The translations under genes were made by a program, and so were the position numbers. DNA of 64,000 bases, from contig NZ_JAUOFB010000003.1 in assembly GCF_030542105.1 (NCBI RefSeq), positions 310,001-374,000 on the forward strand, in the 5' to 3' direction. Shown piece after piece: positions 51,010 to 60,372 of the stretch (position 1 is the first letter of the stretch; each line of letters begins with the position of its first letter). The notes under the pieces were generated by a model, which saw only the letters and a list, made by a program, of their open reading frames with translations, had not been told where the DNA came from and did no database searches. The stretch comes from Hymenobacter sp. BT730 (GTDB lineage: Bacteria > Bacteroidota > Bacteroidia > Cytophagales > Hymenobacteraceae).

Positions 51010-52305
51010 ATGACGAACCCGATTCTCCCGATGTCTATACTCCGTTCCATCCCTCGGCTGGCTGGACTACTCCTGGCCTTGGTAGCACTGCCCACACTAG
51101 CTTTTGCCCAAGCCACGCCTATTCCTAACCGCGTGGACGGCTACGGGACTCCGGCCGCTACAGCCCCTAGTCCACCTAACCCCAGCAACCACGGCGAAAC
51201 TGAGGTAAACATTCTTTCCAGCTACTATGCTCAGGATGGCGACCACGGGGCCGTAGAAGGCGGACGGGGCACCCAACAGCTCACCGATTTTACTCCTACC
51301 ATTATCCTGAATGTGCCGCTGGATTCGGTCACGCGCCTTTCGGCTAACCTGGGCATGGACTATTACGCCTCGGCCTCGACTGACCGGATTGACCAGGTAC
51401 TGTCTTCCCCCTCATCGTCGGATACCCGCTACCACCTCGACCTGGGGCTCTCGCGCCAGTTGGCTGACAAGCGCACCACCGTGGGGCTGGGCGGCGGCTT
51501 TTCCAAGGAGTATGATTACCTCTCGGGAAATATTACGGCTTCCTGGGCCCATGCCTCCGCCGACGGTAACCGGGAACTGAGCGTGGCCGCCCAAGCCTTT
51601 TTTGACCGTGCTACAGTTATTTTGCCGGAAGAACTGCGCGTGAACGGCCGACGTGAGGACGGCACCGATACACGACAGAGTTACAACCTGAGTCTGGTTT
51701 ACTCACAGGTGCTTTCGCAACGTCTGCAGGCAGCAGTGAGCACCGAACTGGTGGCCCAGAACGGGTTGCTGAGCACGCCCTTTCACCGGGTTTACTTTAA
51801 GGAAACGGGCGGGGCACTGGGTTCGGCCAAAACCGAGCTGCTACCTCGCCAGCGCTACAAGTACCCGGTGGGCCTCCGCCTAAACTACTACGCCACCGAC
51901 CTAGTGCAGCTGCGCGGCTATTACCGCTTCTACAACGACAACTTCGGCATCACGGCTCATACTCTGGAGTTGGAGACGCCGGTGAAAGTGACGCCCTTCT
52001 TCGTACTCTACCCTTTCTACCGTTACCATACCCAAACGGCAGCCCGGTACTTCGCACCTTACCTGGAGCATAGTATCACCGACACATATTTCACCTCCGA
52101 CTACGACCTAGCCAGCTTCGCAGCCAACAAATTTGGCCTGGGGTTGCGCTACTCACCGGTGTACGGTATCGGCCGCTTCAAAACTCCATTTGGAGGCCGG
52201 GTTGCCAAGTTTAAGGCTCTAGACGTTCGCTACGCCTACTATCGTCAGAGCGTCGGCCTGACCGCCAGCTTGCTCAGTGCTGACCTTTCTTTCACCATGC
52301 CCTGA
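51010..52305 (+). CDS. DUF3570 outer-membrane beta-barrel protein
   Basis: Protein of 431 residues with a signal peptide (cleavage near FAQA) and long alternating strands typical of an outer-membrane barrel (GMDYYASASTDRIDQV, RYHLDLGLSRQLADK, VQLRGYYRFYNDNFGIT, YPFYRYHTQTAARYF). It matches DUF3570, found with DUF4266 and ApbE. The role may be export or import of a small redox compound or anchoring of the lipoprotein. An internal ATG (51040) is an alternative start. A bidirectional terminator follows. Confidence 0.88.
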   Translation: MTNPILPMSILRSIPRLAGLLLALVALPTLAFAQATPIPNRVDGYGTPAATAPSPPNPSNHGETEVNILSSYYAQDGDHGAVEGGRGTQQLTDFTPTIILNVPLDSVTRLSANLGMDYYASASTDRIDQVLSSPSSSDTRYHLDLGLSRQLADKRTTVGLGGGFSKEYDYLSGNITASWAHASADGNRELSVAAQAFFDRATVILPEELRVNGRREDGTDTRQSYNLSLVYSQVLSQRLQAAVSTELVAQNGLLSTPFHRVYFKETGGALGSAKTELLPRQRYKYPVGLRLNYYATDLVQLRGYYRFYNDNFGITAHTLELETPVKVTPFFVLYPFYRYHTQTAARYFAPYLEHSITDTYFTSDYDLASFAANKFGLGLRYSPVYGIGRFKTPFGGRVAKFKALDVRYAYYRQSVGLTASLLSADLSFTMP

Positions 52306-52420
52306 ACGAACTCGTTGACTCGGGCCGGCAACTTGGCAGCCAGGTTATTTATCCTGAAATCCGGAGCGAAGCGGTTTCAGATTTACTAGACCACTAATAC
52401 TAAGGGAGTTTTCATTGTCG

Positions 52421-52469
52421 AATAAACAAAAAGAGCCTCAGCGGAAGCGGAGGCTCTTTTTTGTTTATT
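52421..52469. terminator. Bidirectional terminator after the DUF3570 and DUF349 genes
   Basis: A 19-bp inverted repeat with one extra T (52421-52439 with 52450-52469), GC core AGAGCCTC/GAGGCTCT, flanked by A- and T-runs, sits between the convergent genes. Confidence 0.9.
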
Positions 52470-52482
52470 TCAACCTGGCAAG

Positions 52483-54762
52483 CTAGCTACGCACAATTTT
52501 GAGCTGCTTTTTCAGGCCTTCGATGCGCTGTTGAGCTTCATCTATGCGGCCTTGATATTCCTCGCGCAGCTGACCTGCGTTTTTGGAGCGGGCGAAGAAC
52601 TCAAGGTTCGTCTTCAGCGTGGAAATGTCATTTTCCAGCTCATTGATTTCCCGACGCAGCGCCTGCTCCTTCTTATACAGTTGCTGCTGAGAATCCGGGG
52701 AAGACTTAAGGCGGTCAATTTGCAACTGAAATAAAAGGTCGGCGCGCTCCGCATAGGAAAGGGCAGGCACCATATCCAGGTACTTCGCCATCAGCCCCTG
52801 GAAGCGTGCATCAGCCCGTTCAGATTCAGCGCGGCCACCGGTTCCGGCAAACGCCTGCCATTCGGATGTAAGCTGGCGGAAGCCCTCCAGAGTGCCAGGC
52901 TCATCCACGGTCAGTGTGGCAACGGTATCTGCCACCCGGTCCAGGTAAGCTGCCTGCTCCTTGGTTACCTGCTGAGCATGCTGCTCGCGCTGGCGACTTT
53001 CCTCGTGCTTCCGCTCAAAGAAGGCGTCGCAGGCGGTGCGGAAGCGGTTCCACACTTTATCGGACTGTTTTTCAGGTACCCGGCCAATGGTTTTCCAGTC
53101 TTTCTGCAGGCGAATAACAATCTCGCGGCCTTCTTCCCAATTGGGGTTTTGCAGCGCCGCTTCCGCTTGTTCGCACAACTCCAGCTTGCGCTTCAGGTTG
53201 GCGTTTTTTTCTTCGTCGAGAGCTTTAAAGAACTGATTTTTACGCTGGAAGAAGCCTTTGTAGGACGACCAGAACTGCTTGTTCATCTGCTCGGCCTTGT
53301 CGCGCGGCACCAGGCCGGCGGCATCCCACTCCTCCTTCAGCTTCTGCAGCTCATCGGTTTTACTGCGCCACTCGTTTACGCGGTCTGTCTGGAACTCTGC
53401 ATAGGGCTTAATTTGCTCCAGCAAAGCCATTTTGCGCGTGAGGTTGGCGTTTTCCTGGGCGGAGCGGGCATCCAGAAACTCCTTTTTACGGTCGTGGACT
53501 TTCTCCGAAGCCGCCAGGAAGCGGGTCCAGATGGCATCCCGCTGCTCCTGGGGAACCGGGCCAATATGCTTCCACTCCTCATGCAGCTGACGCAGTTCCT
53601 GCAGGGCTTTGTTAATGCTGGTATGCTGCTGCAAGGCCTCAGCGCGAACGATAAGGGCCTCTTTCGCTTCCAGATTTCGGCGTCGGTCCAGCTCCTTCAT
53701 TTCGAAAAAGAGCCCGCGGTTATTATAGAAAATGTCGAGCAGGGCGTGGTAGCTGTTCCACAGGTCCTGTGCGTCTTTCTGCGGCACAGGGCCGGTGGCC
53801 TTCCAGTCGTTTTGCAGGGCCTTAATGCGGGCCGAGCTATCCTTGGTTTCTGCTGACTCAACCAACTGGCGCAGCTGGGAGAGCAGATATTGTTTGTGTG
53901 AAAGGTTTTTGGCGCGTTGCTCTTCCTCGGCCCGAACATCACGAGCCCGGCTTTCCCGGAACTCCTGCATGGCTCTTACTACCTCCTGATAGCCCTCCGG
54001 GCCAGCATAGGAAAAGTCATCCGCCTCATTACCCCCGTCGGTAAAGCGCTGCCGGGCGGCGTTACGGTCGGCGGTGACGGCCGCTTCATACAGCCGGTGC
54101 AGGTCGAAGATTTGCTTGCGGTTTTGACGAGCATCGGACCGGCGCAGTAAGGTGAGCAGGTGCGTACCCTGGCCGGCTAAATCCAGCGTGGCAAAGTCTG
54201 GGGCGGGGGTTTCGGGCACATATTCCTCTTCCTCCTCTGTAGCCTCTTCGCCGGAGGGCAGCTCCGCTGAGGTTTCAGCAGATGAAATAGAAGGCGGCGA
54301 ATCCGGCGTACCCAGTGTGGCGTGGGGTGCTGGGGGAGCGGGGCTTATGGCATCCTCGGCAACCGGCGCAACGGTCTGTTTTGTTTCGGTGGCAGGCACC
54401 GGCGCAGCAGCTAGTTCTTCCGAAATGAAAGCTTCTTTGTTCTGCGTTCCAGCATGGTCGATAGACCGGGCCTGGGAGGCCGATATGGGCTCATCTTCAG
54501 CAGGTGCTGTAGCAGAGGCGTCGGGCTCGGCCGGCGCTTCGGCAGTGCCGGCACCTAGCGGCTCGGTAACGGGCGGCGCAGCGGCTCCCTGGGCAGGCTG
54601 CTCCTGAATTTCTTCGGTAGGCGTGGCAGGGGCTGCCGCAGGTTGGCCCTGGGCATTAATCTCAGCCAAGCGGCGCTCCAGAATGCTCATGGGCGAGTCA
54701 GAATCGGGAGCGGTGCCGTTGGCAGGATTGGTGGGAGTGGCTTGTTCGTTTTCAGGTACCAT
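52483..54762 (-). CDS. DUF349 domain-containing protein
   Basis: Protein of 759 residues. Residues 1-190 are a disordered Ala/Pro/Glu-rich region. From about residue 230 on, DUF349 repeats of about 70 residues follow, each with a WKATGPVPQKDAQDLWNSY or WKHIGPVPQEQRDAIWTRF pattern and basic helices (five or so copies). The last 90 residues form a coiled coil (ALRREINELENDISTLKTNL). DUF349 proteins are conserved in Bacteroidota and Actinobacteria with no agreed function; RNA or nucleoid association has been proposed for some. No signal peptide, so it is cytoplasmic. Confidence 0.9.
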   Translation of the reverse strand: MVPENEQATPTNPANGTAPDSDSPMSILERRLAEINAQGQPAAAPATPTEEIQEQPAQGAAAPPVTEPLGAGTAEAPAEPDASATAPAEDEPISASQARSIDHAGTQNKEAFISEELAAAPVPATETKQTVAPVAEDAISPAPPAPHATLGTPDSPPSISSAETSAELPSGEEATEEEEEYVPETPAPDFATLDLAGQGTHLLTLLRRSDARQNRKQIFDLHRLYEAAVTADRNAARQRFTDGGNEADDFSYAGPEGYQEVVRAMQEFRESRARDVRAEEEQRAKNLSHKQYLLSQLRQLVESAETKDSSARIKALQNDWKATGPVPQKDAQDLWNSYHALLDIFYNNRGLFFEMKELDRRRNLEAKEALIVRAEALQQHTSINKALQELRQLHEEWKHIGPVPQEQRDAIWTRFLAASEKVHDRKKEFLDARSAQENANLTRKMALLEQIKPYAEFQTDRVNEWRSKTDELQKLKEEWDAAGLVPRDKAEQMNKQFWSSYKGFFQRKNQFFKALDEEKNANLKRKLELCEQAEAALQNPNWEEGREIVIRLQKDWKTIGRVPEKQSDKVWNRFRTACDAFFERKHEESRQREQHAQQVTKEQAAYLDRVADTVATLTVDEPGTLEGFRQLTSEWQAFAGTGGRAESERADARFQGLMAKYLDMVPALSYAERADLLFQLQIDRLKSSPDSQQQLYKKEQALRREINELENDISTLKTNLEFFARSKNAGQLREEYQGRIDEAQQRIEGLKKQLKIVRS

Positions 54763-54819
54763 AACTTCAGCAGAAAAGCCCTGTAGTATACAGGGAATGG
54801 AAGGCGGCCGGCGGGGATA

Positions 54820-55386
54820 TTAGTTAAGCCGGGGGTCTACAGGGTAATTGGACAGCATGCGGTAGCGTCCGCCTTTCTCACGCAAAATAGCTTGCCAGAA
54901 TGCATCACTTTCCAAAGTAAATACTTTCCCGGCAGCATTGGGATGCACTATCCAAACATTTTCCCGGACTTCTTCGGCAAGCTGGCCATTTGTCCAGCCA
55001 GAGTAGCCGGCGTACAGGCGCACCGAATCGGGGCCGATACTACCACTTTCAATCAGGCCCAGCAGCACGGAAAAGTCGCCACCCCAGTAAACGTCCTGGC
55101 CAATGGGCTCGGCTCCAGGTACATCGGAGCGGCGATGCAGGTAGTGCAGTGTATCGGCCTGCACAGGGCCGCCAATACCTAGTGGGAGTTGCGCCGCAAC
55201 GGATTCGTCGCCTGCGGGCAGTTCCATCACGTCGCCCAGCATTAGTACGGAAGGCCGGTTCAACACTAAACCAAAAGAGCCCTCCTCCGGCGAATCCTGG
55301 CACAGCAGTAGCACCGTCCGCTCGAAGTTAGGGTCGCCCAGGAAGGGCTGCGAGATAAGTAAGCTACCGGGTTTCATACGCAACAT
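54820..55386 (-). CDS. YqgE/AlgH family protein
   Basis: Conserved protein of 188 residues with the family start KPGSLLISQPFLGDPNFERT and the blocks GSFGLVLNRPS, GGPVQADTLHYLH and RLYAGYSGWTNGQLAEEV. Family members fold alone, have been linked to alginate regulation in Pseudomonas, and have no known biochemical role. ATG 55386 (or 55377, three codons later) is chosen; the frame is open 57 codons upstream but without conservation. It follows the pdxH gene's promoter region divergently. Confidence 0.9.
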   Translation of the reverse strand: MLRMKPGSLLISQPFLGDPNFERTVLLLCQDSPEEGSFGLVLNRPSVLMLGDVMELPAGDESVAAQLPLGIGGPVQADTLHYLHRRSDVPGAEPIGQDVYWGGDFSVLLGLIESGSIGPDSVRLYAGYSGWTNGQLAEEVRENVWIVHPNAAGKVFTLESDAFWQAILREKGGRYRMLSNYPVDPRLN

Positions 55387-55608
55387 GCTGGTGAATGACG
55401 CCCAGTGGCCAGCAACACCGCCGGGATGGAAAGATGCACAAGATTCGCGGCAATATGCAGGAAAATATATGGGTGTTTTCCTTCTGCAGTACGTGTGTGT
55501 ACTAGCTGCGGGTTCCCGGCATAGCCGCATTCTGTTACCTTGCAGCCGGATTACCACAGGGTGCTGCTACCAGCCCCCTGCCATTATTACCACCTTCCAT
55601 CTAGCGTT

Positions 55609-56262
55609 ATGACTGACCAGCAGCTGGCTGATTTGCGCAAAACCTACGCGCAGCATACCCTTACAGAAGCCGAGGTTAACCCAGATGCTGTTCAGCAGTT
55701 TCGGGTATGGCTGCAGGAGGCACTGGACGCCCGCCTGGACGAGCCTACGGCCATGCTGCTTTCTACCGTAAATACGGAAGGCCAGCCCACCGGGCGGGTA
55801 GTATTACTGAAAGGCCTGCCTGATGATGCGGGATTTCTGTTTTTTACCAACTATGAAAGCCGGAAAGGTCAGGAACTGGCCGCGCAGCCGCTGGCTGCCC
55901 TCACTTTTTTCTGGCCTGGCCTGGAGCGGCAGGTACGCATTGAAGGGCGGGTAGAAAAAGCCCCGGACAACTTATCTACGGAGTATTTTCAGAGCCGCCC
56001 ACGCAGCAGCCAGGTAGGGGCCTGGGCCTCGCCCCAAAGTCAGGTAATACGTAGCCGCGAGGAACTGGAAATGCGGGAGAAAGAAACAGCTGGCCGCTTT
56101 GCCGGGCAGGACCCACTGCCCCGCCCGGAAAACTGGGGCGGTTATATTCTACAACCACACCGTCTTGAGTTCTGGCAGGGGCGGCCTTCTCGTTTGCACG
56201 ACCGAATTGTTTATGAGCGTACCCCGGATAATTCCTGGCGCCTAAGCCGCTTGGCCCCGTAA
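55609..56262 (+). CDS. pdxH: Pyridoxamine 5'-phosphate oxidase
   Basis: FMN-dependent oxidase that makes pyridoxal 5'-phosphate from the amine or alcohol form. The 217 residues have the FMN and substrate blocks TAMLLSTV-like PTAMLLSTVNTEGQPTGRVV, GFLFFTNYESRKGQEL, SRPRSSQVGAWASPQSQ and the C-terminal WGGYILQPHRLEFWQGRPSR with the conserved RxD/R end RLHDRIVYER. ATG 55609 suits the family N-terminus. TACCTTGC at 55536-55543 is a possible -7 box. Confidence 0.96.
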   Translation: MTDQQLADLRKTYAQHTLTEAEVNPDAVQQFRVWLQEALDARLDEPTAMLLSTVNTEGQPTGRVVLLKGLPDDAGFLFFTNYESRKGQELAAQPLAALTFFWPGLERQVRIEGRVEKAPDNLSTEYFQSRPRSSQVGAWASPQSQVIRSREELEMREKETAGRFAGQDPLPRPENWGGYILQPHRLEFWQGRPSRLHDRIVYERTPDNSWRLSRLAP

Positions 56263-56328
56263 GGGCGGCTTCTCCCCTGCTATATTCCCTGCTAACTTGC
56301 GGCGCCGGCCCTTAACCCACCGTTATAC

Positions 56329-57288
56329 TTGTCACACTCTTCTACTCCTTTTATCTCGGTCATCAGTCCGGTTTATATGGCCGAAAAGCTGCTGCCCGAG
56401 CTTGTGGCACGTATTGAAGCAAGTGTGCGGCCCATTACGGAGGATTTTGAGATTATTCTGGTGGATGACCGGAGTCCTGACCAGTCCTGGCAGGTGATTG
56501 AGCAGCTGACGCACGCTTATCCCCGCGTGCGAGGGCTGCGCCTGAGCCGGAATTTTGGGCAGCACAGCGCTATTACTGCCGGCCTGGATTATAGCCAGGG
56601 CCAGTGGGTGGTTATTATGGATTGTGACCTGCAGGACCGCCCGGAGGAAATCCCGCTCCTGCTGGCCCACGCGCGCAAAGGGTTTGATTGGGTTATTGCC
56701 CAAAGGGCCAACCGGCAGGACAGCTGGCTGAAGAAAACCTTGTCGCGGCTGTTTTACCGCGCTCTGGCATACCTCACCGACACCCGGCAGGACAGCAGCA
56801 CTGCCAACTTCGGCATTTACAACCGCCGGGTAATTGATGCCCTGTGTAGGATGCGGGAAACCGCCCGCTATTTCCCCACCATGATTCGGTGGGTAGGTTT
56901 CCGGGGGGCAACGCTGCCGGTAGCGCATGCTCCGCGCCCTTCCGGAAAAAGCGCTTATGGATTCCGCCGAAAGCTGGATCTAGCAATGGATACTATTCTG
57001 GCGTATTCTGATAAGCCCCTGCGGCTGACTATCAAGCTCGGGCTGTTGATTTCGGCCACTGCCTTTATTGGCGTATTCTACACGCTTATTCGCTGGCTGG
57101 AAGGCCGGATTACCGTACTGGGTTATGCCAGCTTAATTACCTCTATCTGGTTTTTCTCCGGCCTGATAATTTTCGTGTTGGGCGTAGTAGGGCTATACAT
57201 CGGCAAAACTTTTGAAGGAGTTAAAAACCGGCCGCTGTACCTTATTGATCAGGATATACGGACTGATCAGCTAACAGAAAAGCCTTAA
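56329..57288 (+). CDS. Family 2 glycosyltransferase with C-terminal membrane helices (DPM/GtrB-like)
   Basis: Protein of 319 residues. The GT-A domain shows ISVISPVYMAEKLLPEL, EIILVDDRSPDQSW and the DxD motif in VIMDCDLQDRPEEI. Two C-terminal hydrophobic helices (LLISATAFIGVFYTLIRWL and SIWFFSGLIIFVLGVVGLYIG) place it in the GtrB/ArnC group that links sugars to undecaprenyl phosphate on the inner face of the membrane. The start is the TTG at 56329: later ATGs would cut into the nucleotide-binding strand. TAACTTGC at 56293-56300 may be its -7 box. A WecE-like aminotransferase follows. Confidence 0.88.
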   Translation: MSHSSTPFISVISPVYMAEKLLPELVARIEASVRPITEDFEIILVDDRSPDQSWQVIEQLTHAYPRVRGLRLSRNFGQHSAITAGLDYSQGQWVVIMDCDLQDRPEEIPLLLAHARKGFDWVIAQRANRQDSWLKKTLSRLFYRALAYLTDTRQDSSTANFGIYNRRVIDALCRMRETARYFPTMIRWVGFRGATLPVAHAPRPSGKSAYGFRRKLDLAMDTILAYSDKPLRLTIKLGLLISATAFIGVFYTLIRWLEGRITVLGYASLITSIWFFSGLIIFVLGVVGLYIGKTFEGVKNRPLYLIDQDIRTDQLTEKP

Positions 57289-57331
57289 CTCTTACCCTCC
57301 TTATCTTCCAACTCGCGCCGTTCCTGTGCCC

Positions 57332-58462
57332 ATGATTCCTTTTAACAAGCCGTATCTCTCGGGCAGGGAAACCCGCTACATTGAAGAGGCCGTACGGATG
57401 GGAAAAATATCGGGTGATGGGGCCTTCACCAAACGTTGCCACGCGTTTTTTGAACAGCAGCTGGGCTTTCACAAAACCCTGCTCACGACATCGGGAACCG
57501 CCGCGTTGGAAATGGCCGCTTTGCTGCTGAATATCCAACCCGGCGACGAAGTCATTATCCCTTCTTTCACCTTTGTCTCCACGGCCAATGCCTTTGTGTT
57601 GCGCGGGGCAAAAGTGGTGTTTGCAGATAGCACCCTAGAAAACCCCAACCTGGATGTAGACCAGCTGGAGGCGCTCATTACCCCACGCACCCGCGCTATT
57701 GTGCCCGTACACTATGCCGGCATTGCCTGCGACATGGATGCCATTATGCGCCTGGCGCGGAAGCACCATCTACTGGTGGTGGAAGATGCGGCCCATGCTA
57801 TTGATAGTTATTACAAAGGCCAGCCTCTGGGCCAAATAGGCCATTTAGCGGCTTTTTCCTTTCACGAGACCAAAAATATAATTTCCGGGGAAGGCGGCTT
57901 ACTGGCCATTAACCAGGCTGAGTTTGCCCGGCGCGCAGAAATCATCTGGGAGAAAGGCACTAACCGCTCAGCCTTCTTTCGGGGAGAAGTAGATAAATAT
58001 ACCTGGGTGGATATAGGCTCCTCTTTTCTGCCTTCGGATATCATCGCCGCTTTTCTGTATGCCCAGCTGGAAAACCTGCAGGATATTCAGCAGCGCCGCA
58101 AGCACCTCTGGACGGAGTACGCTACCCAGCTGGCTCCGCTCCGGGCTCAGAGCATTGGCCTGCCCACGCTGCCAGACTATGCTACCAACAATGGCCACCT
58201 GTTTTATCTGGTGTGCCGGAATTTGCAGGAGCGTACGGCCCTGATTGCCCATTTGCGGGCCTGTAACGTGCTGGCTGTATTTCACTATCAGCCTTTGCAC
58301 CTGAGTCCATATTATCAGGCGCAGCATGATGGCCGTACACTCCCATGGGCCGAACACTATGCTGATTGTTTGGTGCGTCTGCCGCTGTTTTATGAGTTAG
58401 AAGCTTCCCAACAGGCTATGATAATAGAGGAGGTAAATACTTTTTATAGCTCCATCGTCTGA
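57332..58462 (+). CDS. wecE: dTDP-4-amino-4,6-dideoxygalactose transaminase
   Basis: PLP-dependent DegT/DnrJ family aminotransferase of 376 residues that makes an amino sugar nucleotide for surface polysaccharide or glycolipid. Seen in order: FNKPYLSGRETRYIEEAV (WecE/RffA-type start), TSGTAALEMAALLL, EVIIPSFTFVSTANAFV, DAAHAI and the PLP lysine Lys181 in FHETKNIISGEGG. The high match to the RffA pattern (GDGAFTKRCHAFFE) supports the dTDP-sugar assignment. An upstream GTG two codons earlier is possible. It pairs with the GtrB-like gene 43 bp upstream, but no other dTDP-sugar gene is nearby. Confidence 0.9.
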   Translation: MIPFNKPYLSGRETRYIEEAVRMGKISGDGAFTKRCHAFFEQQLGFHKTLLTTSGTAALEMAALLLNIQPGDEVIIPSFTFVSTANAFVLRGAKVVFADSTLENPNLDVDQLEALITPRTRAIVPVHYAGIACDMDAIMRLARKHHLLVVEDAAHAIDSYYKGQPLGQIGHLAAFSFHETKNIISGEGGLLAINQAEFARRAEIIWEKGTNRSAFFRGEVDKYTWVDIGSSFLPSDIIAAFLYAQLENLQDIQQRRKHLWTEYATQLAPLRAQSIGLPTLPDYATNNGHLFYLVCRNLQERTALIAHLRACNVLAVFHYQPLHLSPYYQAQHDGRTLPWAEHYADCLVRLPLFYELEASQQAMIIEEVNTFYSSIV

Positions 58463-58505
58463 GCGGGGTTAATACCTTTACACTTGTAAAAACTGACCTG
58501 CTCCT

Positions 58506-59816
58506 TTGGCTGAAATTCAACCCGTGCGCGGCTGGCGCTACAATCCGGCGCTCAGCGCTGCCATAGACGATTATGTATCCCCACTATTCGACGTGGTTTC
58601 GCCGAAGCAACGGGAGGCATTGTACCGCAATCCGCTGAACAGCATTCATCTCTCCGTGCCCCGGGGTGATGATGCCGCCGGAGCCGCTCTGGCCCGCCTT
58701 ACGGAGTGGCAGGAGAAAGGCGTGCTGCTGCAGGATGAGTTGCCCGGCATCTATGTGTACTACCAATATTTCCGTTTGCCCGGTCACACCCGTGAATACT
58801 GCCGCAAGGGCTTCATGTGTCACATCCGGGCATACGACTGGCAGGAAAACGTAGTATTGCGGCACGAAAACACCCTGCCACTAGCCGTAAACGACCGGGC
58901 CGAGTTGCTGGCCCGCACCCAGTTTCAGACCAGCGCCACCCATGGCTTGTACCGTGATGTGCTCCATGAGCTGGAGCCTTTTATGGATGAGGCCATGAAA
59001 GCCCCATTATATGAGACGGAAGAAGATTACCAGGGTGCGCGGGATGTACTGGCCGTTATTCAGGATGCGGCGGTTATTCAGCGTTTTCAGCAGGTACTAA
59101 AGCAGCGGGAGGTTATTCTGGCCGATGGGCACCACCGCTACGAGGGCTCTCTGGCTTATCGCCAGGCCCGGCAGTTGGCCAACTCTACGTCTACGGGTCA
59201 GGAAGCCTGGAACTACCACTTGATGTACCTGACCAACTCCGCTTCTGATGACCTGCGCATTCTGCCTACGCACCGGTTGCTGCTGGAGCTTCCCGATGGT
59301 TTGACGGACGCCGAATTTCTTTCCCGCCTTGAGCCGTATTTTACTGTTCTGCCTCAGGAAGACGCTTATTCGCTGCCGGAGCTGATTGCCGGTAAGCGCT
59401 GGGCCTTTGGCCTGTATCTGAATGGCCAAGCCTACAAGCTGCGTCTGCGACCGGAAATACATGAACAGCTCAGCTGGCCCACCACCCCCGAGGTGAAAGC
59501 CCTGGATCTGACGGTGCTGCATTACTTCGTTCTGGAAAAAGCCCTTGGTATCATAGGGCCTGATGCCCAGCGGCAGTGGACGGGCATTGCGTACGTCCGG
59601 AATTTCTCAGAATGCCTGACACGCGTAGACCGAAACGAAGCGCGCGCGGCCTTCATCACCAACGAAGTAACCATGGCAGAAGTGGAAAGTGTGTGCCACA
59701 GCGGCGCTGTAATGCCGCCTAAGTCTACTTTTTTCTACCCCAAAACCATTGGTGGCTTTCTGTTCACCTCCATCCGCGATGACGAGCACACGCATGCATT
59801 TACTACTTGCTTCTAA
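58506..59816 (+). CDS. DUF1015 family protein
   Basis: Protein of 436 residues with the DUF1015 start AEIQPVRGWRYNPAL and the blocks NSIHLSVPRGDD, YVYYQYFRLPGH, LADGHHRYEGSLAYRQ and KSTFFYPKTIGGFLF. The family is widespread and lacks an assigned activity; His-rich DGHHRYE suggests a metal or phosphate site. The start codon is TTG at 58506, because the conserved N-terminus begins there. TACCTTTA at 58473-58480 may be the -7 box. The next gene starts inside its last codons. Confidence 0.9.
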   Translation: MAEIQPVRGWRYNPALSAAIDDYVSPLFDVVSPKQREALYRNPLNSIHLSVPRGDDAAGAALARLTEWQEKGVLLQDELPGIYVYYQYFRLPGHTREYCRKGFMCHIRAYDWQENVVLRHENTLPLAVNDRAELLARTQFQTSATHGLYRDVLHELEPFMDEAMKAPLYETEEDYQGARDVLAVIQDAAVIQRFQQVLKQREVILADGHHRYEGSLAYRQARQLANSTSTGQEAWNYHLMYLTNSASDDLRILPTHRLLLELPDGLTDAEFLSRLEPYFTVLPQEDAYSLPELIAGKRWAFGLYLNGQAYKLRLRPEIHEQLSWPTTPEVKALDLTVLHYFVLEKALGIIGPDAQRQWTGIAYVRNFSECLTRVDRNEARAAFITNEVTMAEVESVCHSGAVMPPKSTFFYPKTIGGFLFTSIRDDEHTHAFTTCF

Positions 59817-60372
59817 TTCTCCGCGCCGCCGCCAGCTGCTGTCTGATCTGGGTATACCCTATGAGGTGCGCCTGCAAGAGGTAGATGAGAGCTTCCCTAC
59901 CCATTTGCGCCGGGCTGAAATTGCCGAATATCTGGCCGCTCATAAAGCCTCAGCCTACGCCGCGGGCCTGGCCCCAAATGAAGTAGTGCTAACCGCCGAT
60001 ACAATTGTGTGCCTGGATGACGACGTGCTGAACAAGCCTGCCGATGAAGTGGAAGCCCGGCAAATGCTGACCCGCCTGCAGGGCCGCACGCATGACGTGT
60101 TCACCGGGGTGTGTCTGCTGGGAGGAGACGGCCGGAAAGTGGTTTTTTCTGATCAGACCCGGGTACATTTCAAGCCGCTCAGCCCCGTGGAAATTGACTA
60201 TTACGTGCGACAGTACCAGCCTTTGGACAAAGCGGGCGCTTACGGCGCCCAGGACTGGATTGGTATGGTAGCCGTAACCCGGCTGGAAGGCTCTTACTTT
60301 AATGTGATGGGGCTGCCGGTACACCGGGTGTGGGAAGAGCTGCATAAATTCGGGTTGAGTTTGCCCGTATGA
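59794..60372 (+). CDS. maf: Maf-like nucleotide pyrophosphatase
   Basis: Protein of 192 residues that hydrolyses non-canonical or modified nucleoside triphosphates (dTTP/UTP or 7-methyl-GTP type). The family start LLLASNSPRRRQLLSDLG and the motifs VVLTADTIVCLDDDVLNKP, THDVFTGVCLL, and the acidic GAYGAQDWIGMVAV block are present. ATG 59794 overlaps the DUF1015 gene by 23 bases; an ATG five codons upstream is also possible. Its TGA overlaps the next ATG (ATGA), so the three genes look coupled. Confidence 0.93.
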   Translation: MHLLLASNSPRRRQLLSDLGIPYEVRLQEVDESFPTHLRRAEIAEYLAAHKASAYAAGLAPNEVVLTADTIVCLDDDVLNKPADEVEARQMLTRLQGRTHDVFTGVCLLGGDGRKVVFSDQTRVHFKPLSPVEIDYYVRQYQPLDKAGAYGAQDWIGMVAVTRLEGSYFNVMGLPVHRVWEELHKFGLSLPV

